From: JALZEG01 sp035942255
GTDB taxonomy: Bacteria > Actinomycetota > CADDZG01 > WHSQ01
Direction of reading: 5' to 3'
NCBI GenBank assembly: GCA_035942255.1
Contig: DASZDG010000148.1
Coordinates: 1 to 64,000 of the forward strand
Length of the DNA stretch: 64,000 bases
Positions 34,288 through 42,997 of this stretch are shown here, piece by piece. Numbering within the stretch: the first letter of the stretch is position 1; each line of letters opens with the position of its first letter. Under the pieces are notes generated by a model. It did not search any database and had not been told where the DNA came from. It was given only the letters and a program-made list of their open reading frames with translations. The translations under genes and the position numbers were made by a program.

Positions 34288-35691
34288 CTACGCAGCGCGG
34301 GGGCGTAGCGCCGCCGCAACGGACCGCGCGGCAGCGATCACGACGGGGATCGCGAGAAAGATCCCCCATCCGGGTGGCACCGCGGGCGAGGCCCACGACG
34401 GCGCGGCGAAGATCTCTCCGACGCGGAGGATCCACCCGGCGAAGGGCGCCGCCGCGCGGGCGAACAGCGTGGCCGGGACCTCGGCGAACGGTGCGGTCGC
34501 GGCCGCGGCGAGGCCGAGGATCGTCGCCGGCGGGACCGCCGCCATCGCGAGCACGTTCGCGGGGAGGCCCCCAAGCGGGACGCGCCCGAAGACGCCTGCG
34601 AGGAGCGGCGCCACCGCGGCTTGCGCCGCGACGGTCGCGGCCACGGCCGCCGCAACGGGGGCCGGAAGGCGCGTGAGGCGTTGCGACAGCGGACGGCTCC
34701 AGAGGACTATGCCCGCGGTCGCCGCCGCGGACAGGTGGAGCCCGGTCGAATAGACGATCCCGGGACGAACGGCGACGAGCGCGAGGAGCGCGAGCCCGAG
34801 CGCGTGCAGCGGTTCGGTCCGGCGGCCGTACGCGAGCGCGACGAGCGCGATCGCGCCCATCGCCGCGGCGCGCAGCACCGACGCGTCGGGGCCGACGACG
34901 GCCAGAAAGGACGCGAGCGCCGCTGCGCACGCGCCGACGCGGGCGACGAACCGCGCCCTCCGCAACGCGAACGCGACGGCGGCGAGGAGGATCGCCACGT
35001 TGCTCCCGGAGACCGCGAGCAGATGCGCGAGCCCGCTCCGCCGCAGCGTCTCCTCCGTCGCGGGATCGATCCCGCCGGTGTCGCCGATCGTGAGCCCGCG
35101 CAAGAGTTGCCCGGAGAGGCCCAGAGGCGCGACCGCTCGGGCCAGAGCCGTTCGCACGCGCTCCGCCGCGCCGTGGACCGGGGACGCGCTGCCGCGGTCT
35201 TCGACGGACGTCGCGCGGAACGACGCGGCCGCACCCGCACGCCCCCGCGCCCGGTCGAACGCAGCCGGGCCGAGCGGGACGAGCCATCCCTCGGCGGTGA
35301 ACCTTCGCCCCGGCCCGATGGCGGCGTCGTCGAGGAAGACCGCCCCCGCGTCCGGCACCACGTCGCCCGCGCACTCGGCGCGGTCGGCCGCGGCGAGGAT
35401 CCCGAGGCCGCCCGCGTCCTCCAGCGTCCGCCCGGTCACATGACACGACGGCACACCGGTCGCGAGCGCCGCGAGCGGAGCGCGCTCGGGTGAGCGGACG
35501 GCCGCGTTCGCTGCTCCGAACGCGAACGCGACCGCGACGACCCCGACAGCGCGCCACGACGCCCACCGGCGGGCGGCGCACAGCGGTGCCGTCACCGTCG
35601 CAGCCATCACGGCCCACGGCGCGGCCCCCGCGCACAGCACCCCGCCGACGAGCCCCGCGAGGGCGAGCCATATCCGCGCGGCTCCGGCCAT
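34288..35691 (-). CDS. comEC: ComEC-type DNA-uptake channel protein lacking the beta-lactamase domain
   Basis: 467-residue polytopic membrane protein. The N-terminal DUF4131-like/OB region (with ATGVPSCHVTGRTLEDAGG) is followed by the Competence domain (SGQLLRGLTIGDTGGIDPATEETLRRSGLAHLLAVSGSNVAIL), whose HLLAVSG-N motif is diagnostic. The protein stops after the Competence domain and has no C-terminal metallo-beta-lactamase-like nuclease domain, so it is shorter than B. subtilis ComEC. ATG 35691 lies two bases after the comEA stop. Role: translocation of single-stranded DNA in natural transformation. Confidence 0.9.
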   Translation of the reverse strand: MAGAARIWLALAGLVGGVLCAGAAPWAVMAATVTAPLCAARRWASWRAVGVVAVAFAFGAANAAVRSPERAPLAALATGVPSCHVTGRTLEDAGGLGILAAADRAECAGDVVPDAGAVFLDDAAIGPGRRFTAEGWLVPLGPAAFDRARGRAGAAASFRATSVEDRGSASPVHGAAERVRTALARAVAPLGLSGQLLRGLTIGDTGGIDPATEETLRRSGLAHLLAVSGSNVAILLAAVAFALRRARFVARVGACAAALASFLAVVGPDASVLRAAAMGAIALVALAYGRRTEPLHALGLALLALVAVRPGIVYSTGLHLSAAATAGIVLWSRPLSQRLTRLPAPVAAAVAATVAAQAAVAPLLAGVFGRVPLGGLPANVLAMAAVPPATILGLAAAATAPFAEVPATLFARAAAPFAGWILRVGEIFAAPSWASPAVPPGWGIFLAIPVVIAAARSVAAALRPRAA

Positions 35692-35693
35692 CG

Positions 35694-36329
35694 CTACAGC
35701 GTCACGTAGGGGCGGACGGACTCGAGCGTCGCCGGGCCGATCCCCGAGACCTCGAGCAACTGCTCCACGGACGTGAACGGCCCCGCCTCGTCGCGGTAGG
35801 CGAGGATCGCGGCCGCCGTGACGGGGCCGACTCCGGGAATCGTCTCGAGCGCGGCCGCGTCGGCGGAGTTCAGAGACACGGCCGCGGGAGCTCCCGTCGC
35901 TGCGCCGGGCGGCGTCGGCGCGGCGGGCCGGGCGCCGCGCTCGAGGACCTCGATCTTCACGCCGTCCACGAGAGGCTCCGCGAGGTTGAGCAGCCCGAGG
36001 TCGGCCCGGCGCGCCGCGCCTCCCGCGGCTTCGACCGCGTCCGCGACGCGGGCCCCCGCGGGCAACGCGTAGAGACCGGGCCGCGCCACGGCCCCCGCGA
36101 CATGGACGAGAAGCTGCGGCGACGCCGCGGGAGAGGGCGCAATGGACGTGCCGGCTTCCGGTGCGGTCGCGGGCGGAGCGATCGCAGCGGCGGGCTTCCG
36201 GCTCGACACGAGAAGGCCCGCACCGACGAGGACCGCGACGACCGCGATCACAAGACCGGTATCGATCCGGCGGCCGGCGATCTCCTCGATCCGCGCCCTC
36301 AGCCCCCCCGGCACCACGACCTCGTCCAT
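35694..36329 (-). CDS. comEA: ComEA-type DNA-binding competence protein
   Basis: 211 residues from ATG 36329. An N-terminal cytoplasmic stretch, one membrane span (about 26-43), a Pro/Ala linker, an SLBB domain (about 73-130, LLVHVAGAVARPGLYALPAGARVADAVEAAGG) and a C-terminal double helix-hairpin-helix (SLNSADAAALETIPGVGPVTAAAILAYRDEAGPFTSVEQLLEVSGIGPATLE). This is the standard architecture of the DNA receptor for transformation. An upstream GTG two codons earlier is also possible. Divergent from the acetyltransferase at 36404. Confidence 0.94.
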   Translation of the reverse strand: MDEVVVPGGLRARIEEIAGRRIDTGLVIAVVAVLVGAGLLVSSRKPAAAIAPPATAPEAGTSIAPSPAASPQLLVHVAGAVARPGLYALPAGARVADAVEAAGGAARRADLGLLNLAEPLVDGVKIEVLERGARPAAPTPPGAATGAPAAVSLNSADAAALETIPGVGPVTAAAILAYRDEAGPFTSVEQLLEVSGIGPATLESVRPYVTL

Positions 36330-36403
36330 GACCACACGCTCGCCGGATGACGCAACCGTCGCAGTGACAAGGGCCACACCCGCCCGTGACATCATCGGCC
36401 CCC

Positions 36404-37627
36404 ATGGATATCGAGCTGCGGACGATGAGCCCCGACGAGGGGCGGAAGTTCCTCGAGGTCACGGAAGCCGCGTTCGGCGCGGGCCTCACCGACGACGTCT
36501 GGAACGACCTCAAGCACGTCCTCGAGACCGACCGTTCGATCGGCGCGTTCGACGGCGCGCGCATGGTGGGCAGCGCGAGCGCGTTCACGCTCCGATTCAC
36601 CGTCCCCGGCGGGGAGGTCGACGGCGCGGGCGTGACGATGGTGGGCGTCCTGCCGAGCCACCGCCGCCGCGGCGTCCTGCGCACGATGATGGAGTCGCAG
36701 CTCCGGGAGATAAAGGAACGTGGCGAGCCGATCGCCGCGCTGTGGGCGAGCGAGGACGCGATCTACGGACGCTTCGGGTACGGCGCCGCGAGCCTCCAGG
36801 CCCTCGTCGACATCCCGCGCCACCGTGCGTCGTTCCTCGACGACTCACCGATCCGCGGAGCGCTTCGGATGGTCGAGGGAGACGAGGCCGCCGAACTCTT
36901 CCCCGTCGTCTACGAGGCAGTCCGCAAGCAACGGCCGGGGACGTTCGTGCGGTCCGAGAAGTGGTGGCGGCACCGGATCCTGCGGGCGGCCGGGCGCGAC
37001 GAGAGCGGGCCGTTCTTCAAGGCGTTGCTGGAGCACGACGGCGTGCCGTCAGCGTACGCGGTCTACCAGGTGCACCAGAAATGGGAGCAGGGGTTCTCGC
37101 GGGGGGCCGTCGAGCTGCGCGAGGTCATGGCCGCGACGCCGCAGGGCCACCTCGACATCTGGAAGTTCCTCTTCGGGATCGACCTCGTGGAGTCCGTCCA
37201 CTCGACCGGCTTCTTCCTCCCCTCGGACCATCCGCTGCAGCTCATGCTCGCCGAGCCGCGGTATCTCAGGTTCCTGCTCTCGAACGGCCTGTGGGTGCGG
37301 ATCGTGGACGTGGCCGCGGCCCTCGAGGCGCGCGGTTACGCGCGCGACGGCGCGGTCACGCTCGAGGTCGTCGACCCGCTCCTGCAGGCCAACGCGGGGA
37401 CGTGGGCGGTCGTCGTCGACAACCGCCGCGCTACCGTCGGGAAGGTCGATGGCCCCGCCGACGTCCGGCTCGGGATCGGCGAGCTGGGCTCCCTCTACCT
37501 CGGCCAGTTCACGTTCTCGCAGCTCGCCGCGGCGGGAAGGCTCGACGTGGGGGACGCGGCCGCGCTCGCGCGGGCCGACGACATGTGGCGCACGGCGGTG
37601 GCGCCGTGGTGCCCGGAGATCTTCTAG
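36404..37627 (+). CDS. Eis-like GNAT N-acetyltransferase with sterol-carrier domain
   Basis: 407-residue Eis-family protein: N-terminal GNAT with acetyl-CoA loop VGVLPSHRRRGVLRTMM (Q/R-xx-G-x-G/A) near 80-100, a second GNAT-like region, and a C-terminal SCP2-like domain (LEVVDPLLQANAGTWAVVVDN...GIGELGSLYLGQFTFSQLAAAGRL). Mycobacterial Eis acetylates aminoglycosides and proteins, while many relatives have unknown substrates. The protein ends in ...WCPEIF, as is usual for the family's free C-terminal carboxylate. ATG 36404 is chosen; GTG 36386 is in frame. Neither has a good ribosome site, so leaderless translation is possible. Confidence 0.87.
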   Translation: MDIELRTMSPDEGRKFLEVTEAAFGAGLTDDVWNDLKHVLETDRSIGAFDGARMVGSASAFTLRFTVPGGEVDGAGVTMVGVLPSHRRRGVLRTMMESQLREIKERGEPIAALWASEDAIYGRFGYGAASLQALVDIPRHRASFLDDSPIRGALRMVEGDEAAELFPVVYEAVRKQRPGTFVRSEKWWRHRILRAAGRDESGPFFKALLEHDGVPSAYAVYQVHQKWEQGFSRGAVELREVMAATPQGHLDIWKFLFGIDLVESVHSTGFFLPSDHPLQLMLAEPRYLRFLLSNGLWVRIVDVAAALEARGYARDGAVTLEVVDPLLQANAGTWAVVVDNRRATVGKVDGPADVRLGIGELGSLYLGQFTFSQLAAAGRLDVGDAAALARADDMWRTAVAPWCPEIF

Positions 37628-37630
37628 GAG

Positions 37631-40093
37631 CTAGCGCGCGGCGACGAGGGAGACGAGCTTCGGCGGCTTCACGATGATCTTCACCGGCGGGTTGCCGCCG
37701 AGATGCCCGGCCACCTTCTCCGAAGCCAGAGCGAGCTCCTTCATCCGCTCCTCGCTCACGTCGACCGGCACCTTGATCGTGTCGCGCACCTTGCCGTTGA
37801 CCTGGACGACCATAGTCGTCTCGTCCTCGAACGCAAGATCCTCGTCGTACGTAGGCCACGGCTGCGAATGCACGGAGTGCTCGTGCCCGAGGCGGTGCCA
37901 TTGCTCCTCCGTCACGTACGGCGCCATCGGCGCCAGGAGCTTGAGCAGCGTCTCGATGAGCTCGCGCAGCACGCCGGGATGCCCGCCGCCCACCGTCTTG
38001 TAGCGGCCCGCATTGTTGACCAGCTCCATGAGCCGCGCGATCGCGGTGTTGAACGAGAACGTCTCGTAGTCACGAGTGACGACCTTGATGGTCCTGTGGA
38101 TGTGGCGGCGGAGCGCGGTCTCGGCCGGCCCCATGTGGAGGTCGCCGACCGATACGACGTCGCGGTTCTCCTCGCAGAGACGCCAGACGCGCTTCAGCCA
38201 CGGGAAGGTGACCTTGCCGATCGCGGTCACGCCCTCCTCGGGCCAGTCGAAGTTCTGCTCGGGCGGGCCGGAGAACAGCATGTAGAGGCGTAGCGAGTCG
38301 GCGCCGTACATGTGGAACGCGTCCTGGGGCTCGACGACGTTCCCGCGCGACTTCGACATCCGCTTGCCGCCCATCATCACGGTCCCCTGGTTCAACAGCG
38401 ACGGGAACGGCTCGGGCTCGTCGGCCATGCCCATGTCGACGAGCACCTTCTGCCAGAAGCGCGCGTAGATGAGGTGGAGCACCGCATGCTCGATGCCGCC
38501 GGAGTACTGGTCGACCGGCATCCACGCCTTCGACTTCTCGGGGTCGAACGGCATGTCCTCGTTGCGCGGGTCCAGGAAGCGGTGGAAGTACCACGACGAG
38601 TCGACGAACGTGTCCATCGTGTCGGTCTCGCGCCGCGCGGCCGCACCGCACTGCGGGCACGGGACGTTCACCCATTCCTCTGCGGTCGCGAGCGGGGATG
38701 CCTCCTCGTTCGGCGCAAAGTCCACGACGTCCGGGAGCACGACCGGCAGCTGGTCGTCCGGCACGGGCACCTCGCCGCAGGCGTCGCAGAACACGATCGG
38801 GATCGGCGTTCCCCAGTAGCGCTGGCGGCTGATGAGCCAGTCGCGCAGCCGGAAGTTGATCGCGGCGCGGCCGAGCCCCTGCTCTTCGAGCCACGCGGTG
38901 ACCGCCGTGACGGAGTCGCTGGTCGACGTGCCGTCGAAGGGGCCGCTGTTCACGAGCGTGCCGGGCCCGACGTAGGGGAGCTCGCCGGGGCCCCCGGACG
39001 CGTCGATCACGCGGCGGACCTCGAGGCCGTACTTGTTCGCGAAGTCGAAGTCGCGGTCGTCGTGGCCGGGCACAGCCATGATCGCCCCGGTCCCGTACTC
39101 CATCAGGACGTAATCGGCGACCCAGACGGGGATGCGTTCGCCGTTGACGGGATTCACCGCGTGGACGCCGAGGAACATCCCGCTCTTCTCGCGCTCGGTC
39201 GACGTGCGGTCGATGTCCGAGAGGCGGTTAACCTCGGTGCGGAACGCCTCCAGCTCGGCCGTCGTGCCGCCCGCGGCCGCGAGCTTCTCGACGAGCGGGT
39301 GCTCCGGCGCCATCACGAAGAACGTCGCGCCCCACAGAGTGTCCGGACGGGTGGTGAACACGACGACCGGCTCTTGAGCTCCTTCGAGCTCGAACGAGAC
39401 CTCGGCCCCCTCGGAGCGCCCGATCCAGTTCCTCTGCAGCGTCTTCAGGTGCTCGGTCCAGCCGGTGTTCAGCTCGAGATCGGCGACGAGCCGCTCCGCG
39501 TAGTCGGTGATCTTGAAGAACCACTGCGTGAGCCAACGCTTCTCGACGACCGCGCCGCACAGCTCGCACCGGCCGGCGACGACCTGCTCGTTCGCGAGCA
39601 CGGTCTTGTCGTTGGGGCACCAGTTCGCGGGGGCCGCGCGCCGGTATGCGAGGCCCCTCTCGTAGAAGCGCAGGAAGAACCACTGGTTCCACCGGTAGTA
39701 CGCGGGCTCGCACGTGTAGAAGACGCGGTCCCAGTCGAACGAGCACCCGAGTCGCTCCATCGACCCGCGGTGCTTCGCGATGTTGTCGTACGTCCACGTC
39801 TTCGGATGGATGCCCCGCTTGATAGCGGCGTTCTCGGCGGGGAGGCCGAACGCGTCCCAGCCGATCGGGTTCAGGACCTGACGGCCGTTCATGCGCGCGA
39901 AGCGCGCGATCGAGTCGTGGATCGAGAAGATCTCGACGTGGCCCATGTGGAGGTCGCCCGACGGGTACGGGAACATCGTGAGCGTGTAGCGCTTGTTCCC
40001 GGACGGGAGCTCGGGGGCCGCGTAGGCCTTGGTCTCCCTCCAGACCTTGCCCCAGCGGTCCTCGATCGCCCTGAAGTCGTAGTCGCGCTCCAT
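37631..40093 (-). CDS. leuS: leucyl-tRNA synthetase
   Basis: 820-residue class I synthetase. HIGH motif MFPYPSGDLHMGH near 40-52, the editing CP1 domain with TSTEREKSG and GTGAIMAVPGHDDRDFDFA, a zinc ribbon (CDACG, CPQCG) and KMSKS as KRMSKSRGN near 580-585 are all present. The C-terminal anticodon-binding and LeuS C-domain ends KIIVKPPKLVSLV. ATG 40093, 29 bases downstream of the lipoprotein gene, no obvious leader attenuator. Stops converge with the Eis-like gene three bases apart. Confidence 0.97.
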   Translation of the reverse strand: MERDYDFRAIEDRWGKVWRETKAYAAPELPSGNKRYTLTMFPYPSGDLHMGHVEIFSIHDSIARFARMNGRQVLNPIGWDAFGLPAENAAIKRGIHPKTWTYDNIAKHRGSMERLGCSFDWDRVFYTCEPAYYRWNQWFFLRFYERGLAYRRAAPANWCPNDKTVLANEQVVAGRCELCGAVVEKRWLTQWFFKITDYAERLVADLELNTGWTEHLKTLQRNWIGRSEGAEVSFELEGAQEPVVVFTTRPDTLWGATFFVMAPEHPLVEKLAAAGGTTAELEAFRTEVNRLSDIDRTSTEREKSGMFLGVHAVNPVNGERIPVWVADYVLMEYGTGAIMAVPGHDDRDFDFANKYGLEVRRVIDASGGPGELPYVGPGTLVNSGPFDGTSTSDSVTAVTAWLEEQGLGRAAINFRLRDWLISRQRYWGTPIPIVFCDACGEVPVPDDQLPVVLPDVVDFAPNEEASPLATAEEWVNVPCPQCGAAARRETDTMDTFVDSSWYFHRFLDPRNEDMPFDPEKSKAWMPVDQYSGGIEHAVLHLIYARFWQKVLVDMGMADEPEPFPSLLNQGTVMMGGKRMSKSRGNVVEPQDAFHMYGADSLRLYMLFSGPPEQNFDWPEEGVTAIGKVTFPWLKRVWRLCEENRDVVSVGDLHMGPAETALRRHIHRTIKVVTRDYETFSFNTAIARLMELVNNAGRYKTVGGGHPGVLRELIETLLKLLAPMAPYVTEEQWHRLGHEHSVHSQPWPTYDEDLAFEDETTMVVQVNGKVRDTIKVPVDVSEERMKELALASEKVAGHLGGNPPVKIIVKPPKLVSLVAAR

Positions 40094-40122
40094 AACGCGG
40101 CAACCCTAAATCGTCGGCATCG

Positions 40123-40872
40123 TCACCCGCTGCAACTCCCGAACGGCGACGCGGCGTACTCGGGGAAGCGGTCGATCTCCTCCAGCGGCGCGTTCTCGAC
40201 CTCGACGCGGTCCTCCACGAGCGTGGTGCCCTCGAACACGAGGAAGCGCCGCTCTACTCGATAGGTGCTGCCCTCGGGGGCCGCGAACGACGACACGATG
40301 CCCCCGTCCGGTGCGCAGTCGACCGCCTCGACGTGGCCGACGCTGCCCCCGAACCCGAGCAGGCCGTCGCCCACCGTGTTGTCGCCGGCTTCGACCGTCA
40401 CCTGCTGCAGCGTGCCGCCGTCGGCGGCGACGATGCCGACGAACTGCGCGGACGCCCCGGCCCCCATGTTCACCACGACCTCGAGGCCGGGCTCCCCGTC
40501 GACGTCCTCGAGGGTGTTAAGCGTGGGCGCGGGAAGGCCGAAGTCCGTCCGCCACGTCTCGAGCGGAGCCGCCAGGGTCTCCTCGGCGGAGTCGGCGACG
40601 ACGAACGCCTGGCATCCGGGATCGCCCGAGGGGTCGAAGTGGACCGCGACCTCCTCGTCCACCCCGTCTCCGTCAACGTCACCCGTCCGGGCGTCGCCGG
40701 TCCGCAGAGACGTGTCCGCGACGGCGGCCGACTGGTTGGGACATTGGCCCGCGGGGGCGGAGAGCGTAGGGGCCGCCGAGGGCGAGGGGGCCGCGGTGTC
40801 GACCGCCGCCTCGTCGGGAGCGGACGTGCACGCGACCGCAGCCGTCAGCGCGAGGAGGAGTATGCGTCTCAC
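40123..40872 (-). CDS. putative lipoprotein with EF-hand/FG-GAP-like motif
   Basis: 249 residues. The n-region MRRILLLALTAAVAC ends at a lipobox-like cysteine (residue 15), after which comes a Ser/Ala/Pro-rich linker. The mature part has a calcium-loop-like TGDVDGDGVDEEVAVHFD (D-x-D-x-D) and a second EDVDGEPGLEVVVNMG, as in FG-GAP beta-propeller or repeat proteins. There are a few cysteines, and no enzyme motif. Starts at GTG 40872 with GGGAGG nearly adjacent. Lies between hicA and leuS on the same strand. Function unknown. Confidence 0.75.
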   Translation of the reverse strand: MRRILLLALTAAVACTSAPDEAAVDTAAPSPSAAPTLSAPAGQCPNQSAAVADTSLRTGDARTGDVDGDGVDEEVAVHFDPSGDPGCQAFVVADSAEETLAAPLETWRTDFGLPAPTLNTLEDVDGEPGLEVVVNMGAGASAQFVGIVAADGGTLQQVTVEAGDNTVGDGLLGFGGSVGHVEAVDCAPDGGIVSSFAAPEGSTYRVERRFLVFEGTTLVEDRVEVENAPLEEIDRFPEYAASPFGSCSG

Positions 40873-40890
40873 CCTCCCGGATGCTACGAG

Positions 40891-41112
40891 CTACAGCGCG
40901 CGGCGGAACTCCTCCGGCGAGAGCGCGGCCTGGCGAAGTACGGACGCGAGCGTCCCACGAGCGAGCTCACGGTGGCGGGGCACGATGACCGTCCGGCCGT
41001 CGGGCCGGCGGAACTTGACGTGGCTCCCCTTCTGGCCGGCCTGCTCGAAACCGGCTTTGTGCAGAACCCGCGCGACCTCCTCGAAGCCGACCGGCGGGAG
41101 CCGCGCCGTCAC
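40891..41112 (-). CDS. hicA: HicA-type toxin (RNA-binding dsRBD-like fold)
   Basis: 73 residues: LPPVGFEEVARVLHKAGFEQAGQKGSHVKFRRPDGRTVIVPRHRELARGTLASVLRQAALSPEEF. The GSHVKF (catalytic His) and VPRHRELARGTL pattern identify HicA/YcfA mRNA interferases. The start is GTG 41112; an upstream frame exists but adds unrelated residues. A HicB-type antitoxin gene lies 198 bases upstream, which is unusual, since hicA and hicB normally overlap or abut. Confidence 0.9.
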   Translation of the reverse strand: MTARLPPVGFEEVARVLHKAGFEQAGQKGSHVKFRRPDGRTVIVPRHRELARGTLASVLRQAALSPEEFRRAL

Positions 41113-41161
41113 CTCGCCCGGCCCAGATGCGCTTGCCGAAAATCCCGACTCCCCGCGGTCG

Positions 41162-41178
41162 TCACGCGTTAAGCGTGA
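41162..41178. promoter_or_regulatory. inverted repeat 50 bases upstream of hicA
   Basis: TCACGC-GTTAA-GCGTGA, a perfect 6-bp palindrome with a 5-base centre in the space between hicB and hicA. It could be an operator for a separate hicA promoter or a weak stem-loop. No other copy is seen in the window. Confidence 0.4.
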
Positions 41179-41310
41179 ACCCGAGGAACGGATCCGCCCG
41201 GCCAAGCCGCGGCCATGCGCTCGCCACCGCCGGCGCGCCCGCGATCACTTGTAGTCGGGTCCAGCGCCGGATTCCGGGACCCGGACCGACGTGACGGCCG
41301 AGGCGGCCTG

Positions 41311-41511
41311 CTAGGCCGAGAGGTCGACCGACGCGATGATCGGAGAGGGCCCTACCTCGGCCTCGGGAGCATCTTCGAAGTAGAGCTCGAGGGCCTCTTT
41401 GAGGTTCGCAAGCGCCTCTTCGATCGTGGTGCCCTGAGTGGTCACCTCGACCTCGAGGCAGCGCGCCACGTACCAGGGCGGCTCGTGCGTGACCGCTGCT
41501 GTGAGTCGCAT
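41311..41511 (-). CDS. hicB: HicB-type antitoxin, short form
   Basis: 66 residues: MRLTAAVTHEPPWYVARCLEVEVTTQGTTIEEALANLKEALELYFED, the UPF0150/HicB partial RNase H fold that binds HicA. No C-terminal HTH or RHH DNA-binding domain follows, so it may not autorepress. ATG 41511 has only a weak upstream AGGA. It is upstream of hicA on the same strand. A following GGCC-containing hairpin around the stop is short and unconvincing. Confidence 0.9.
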   Translation of the reverse strand: MRLTAAVTHEPPWYVARCLEVEVTTQGTTIEEALANLKEALELYFEDAPEAEVGPSPIIASVDLSA

Positions 41512-41659
41512 CTGAGGCCGATCCTACGTTTTCGCGCTCTGGAGCTTCCGGCGCGCTCGGCAGAAGATCACCAGTCGTCACGGGGGCGGCGGCGGGGAAG
41601 GGATTGTCCGGGTTTCGCACGAATCCTTAGGACGTGGCGGCGACCCGAAAGGAGCTTCG

Positions 41660-42994
41660 GTGACGAAGACCGCACGATGCCTGGGGGCCGCGCTCCTCGC
41701 CCTGTTCCTCGTCGTCCCGGGGGCGGCTGCCCGGCAGGCCGAGGACGTCCACTCGGACAACATCGAGCAGCTCGCCCAGGTCCCGATCGAGATCGACGAC
41801 GACGTGTTCGCGCAGGGGTCGGACATGGCGTTCCGCGGCGACCTGCTCGTCGCCGGGAGCTACGAGGGCATGGCGCTGTTCCGGATCCTGAAGGGTGCGC
41901 CGTACGTCCGGCAGATCTCGTTCTTCAACTGCCCGGGCTCACAGGGTGACGTCTCCCTCGTCGGCGACTACGTCCTGATCTCCATCGACTCGGGCGGGTC
42001 GAACACCGGCGAGACGCCGCGGTGCAACAACACCGACGACTCGCTCGGCGCGGAGGGGATCCGCATAGTCGACATCTCGGATCCCGCGGCCCCCCGGCAG
42101 GTCAAGTTCGTCGAGACGCCGTGCGGCTCGCACACGCACACGATCCTGCCGAGGGGGCCGAAGACCTACGTGTACGTCGAGTCGTACCCACTCGGCGCGC
42201 CGACGCCCGACTGCAGCCCTGCAAGCCACCGCAAGGTGTCGATCATCGAGATGCCGACGGCCGATCCGACGAAGGCGAAGCTCGCGGGAGAGCTCGACGT
42301 GTCGCCCGAGATCGGGTGCCACGACGTCACGGTCGTCCCCGCGCGCGACCTCGCCGTCGTCGCGTGCATCGCGGAGTCGCAGATCTGGGACATCAAAGAC
42401 CCGCTGAAGCCCGTGATCGTGTCGCGCATCTACAACCCGAGCATCCAGATCCACCACTCCGCGGGCCTCACCTGGGACGGGAAGTACATGGCGATCGGCG
42501 ACGAGTTCGCCGGCTCGGTCACCGGCACGTGCCCCGGCGAGCGACCGTGGTCCGTCGGCGCCCTGTGGTTCTACGACGTAAGCGATCCCGCGACACCGCT
42601 GCCCGCCGGGTACTACAACATCCCGCGGCGAGCGCTGCCGGAGAGCCAGGAGGAGGCCGGTTACCTCGCGTGCACGACGCACAACTTCAACATCCTCCCG
42701 ATGAAGCACGACGGGCACTACGTCGCGTCGATCGGCTACCGGAACGCCGGCATCTCCGTGATCGACTTCAGCGACCCCGCGAACGCAACCGAGATCGCGC
42801 ACTACCTGCAGCTGAACGACGGGATGATCCCCGACGTGTGGTCGGCGTACTGGTACAACGGCCGCATCTACGCGAGCGACAACGGCGCGCTCCGTGGGAT
42901 CAGCGTGTACGAGATGGAGGGAACGGGCGCGAAGGACGTCCACTACTTCGAGGGGACGCTGAACCCGCAGGTCCAGATCGCGGACTTCCGCTAG
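41660..42994 (+). CDS. secreted LVIVD-repeat beta-propeller-like protein
   Basis: 444 residues with signal peptide (MTKTARCLGAALLALFLVVPGAAA). The mature protein has recurring short blocks of the LVIVD type (GEGIRIVDISDPAAPRQV, SQIWDIKDPLKPVIVSR, LWFYDVSDPATPLPAGYY, ISVIDFSDPANATEIAHY), consistent with a propeller. Several His-rich patches (GSHTHTI, GCHDV, IHHSAGL) could bind metal. GTG 41660 has AAGGAG seven bases upstream. No enzymatic function is known for this family. A second, similar secreted protein is encoded at 58405-60195. Confidence 0.85.
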   Translation: MTKTARCLGAALLALFLVVPGAAARQAEDVHSDNIEQLAQVPIEIDDDVFAQGSDMAFRGDLLVAGSYEGMALFRILKGAPYVRQISFFNCPGSQGDVSLVGDYVLISIDSGGSNTGETPRCNNTDDSLGAEGIRIVDISDPAAPRQVKFVETPCGSHTHTILPRGPKTYVYVESYPLGAPTPDCSPASHRKVSIIEMPTADPTKAKLAGELDVSPEIGCHDVTVVPARDLAVVACIAESQIWDIKDPLKPVIVSRIYNPSIQIHHSAGLTWDGKYMAIGDEFAGSVTGTCPGERPWSVGALWFYDVSDPATPLPAGYYNIPRRALPESQEEAGYLACTTHNFNILPMKHDGHYVASIGYRNAGISVIDFSDPANATEIAHYLQLNDGMIPDVWSAYWYNGRIYASDNGALRGISVYEMEGTGAKDVHYFEGTLNPQVQIADFR

Positions 42995-42997
42995 AAG

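Noticed and set aside
36142..37677. 511-residue plus-strand open frame
   Set aside because: Frame-shifted shadow of the Eis-like gene, Arg-rich with no motif.
40861..40890. ATA start for the lipoprotein gene after GGGAGG
   Set aside because: It would remove the Arg residues needed in the signal-peptide n-region; GTG 40872 is better despite the short spacing.
41162..41620. 152-residue minus-strand open frame between and across hicB and hicA
   Set aside because: Overlaps hicB in another frame and shows no motif; composition is shadow-like.
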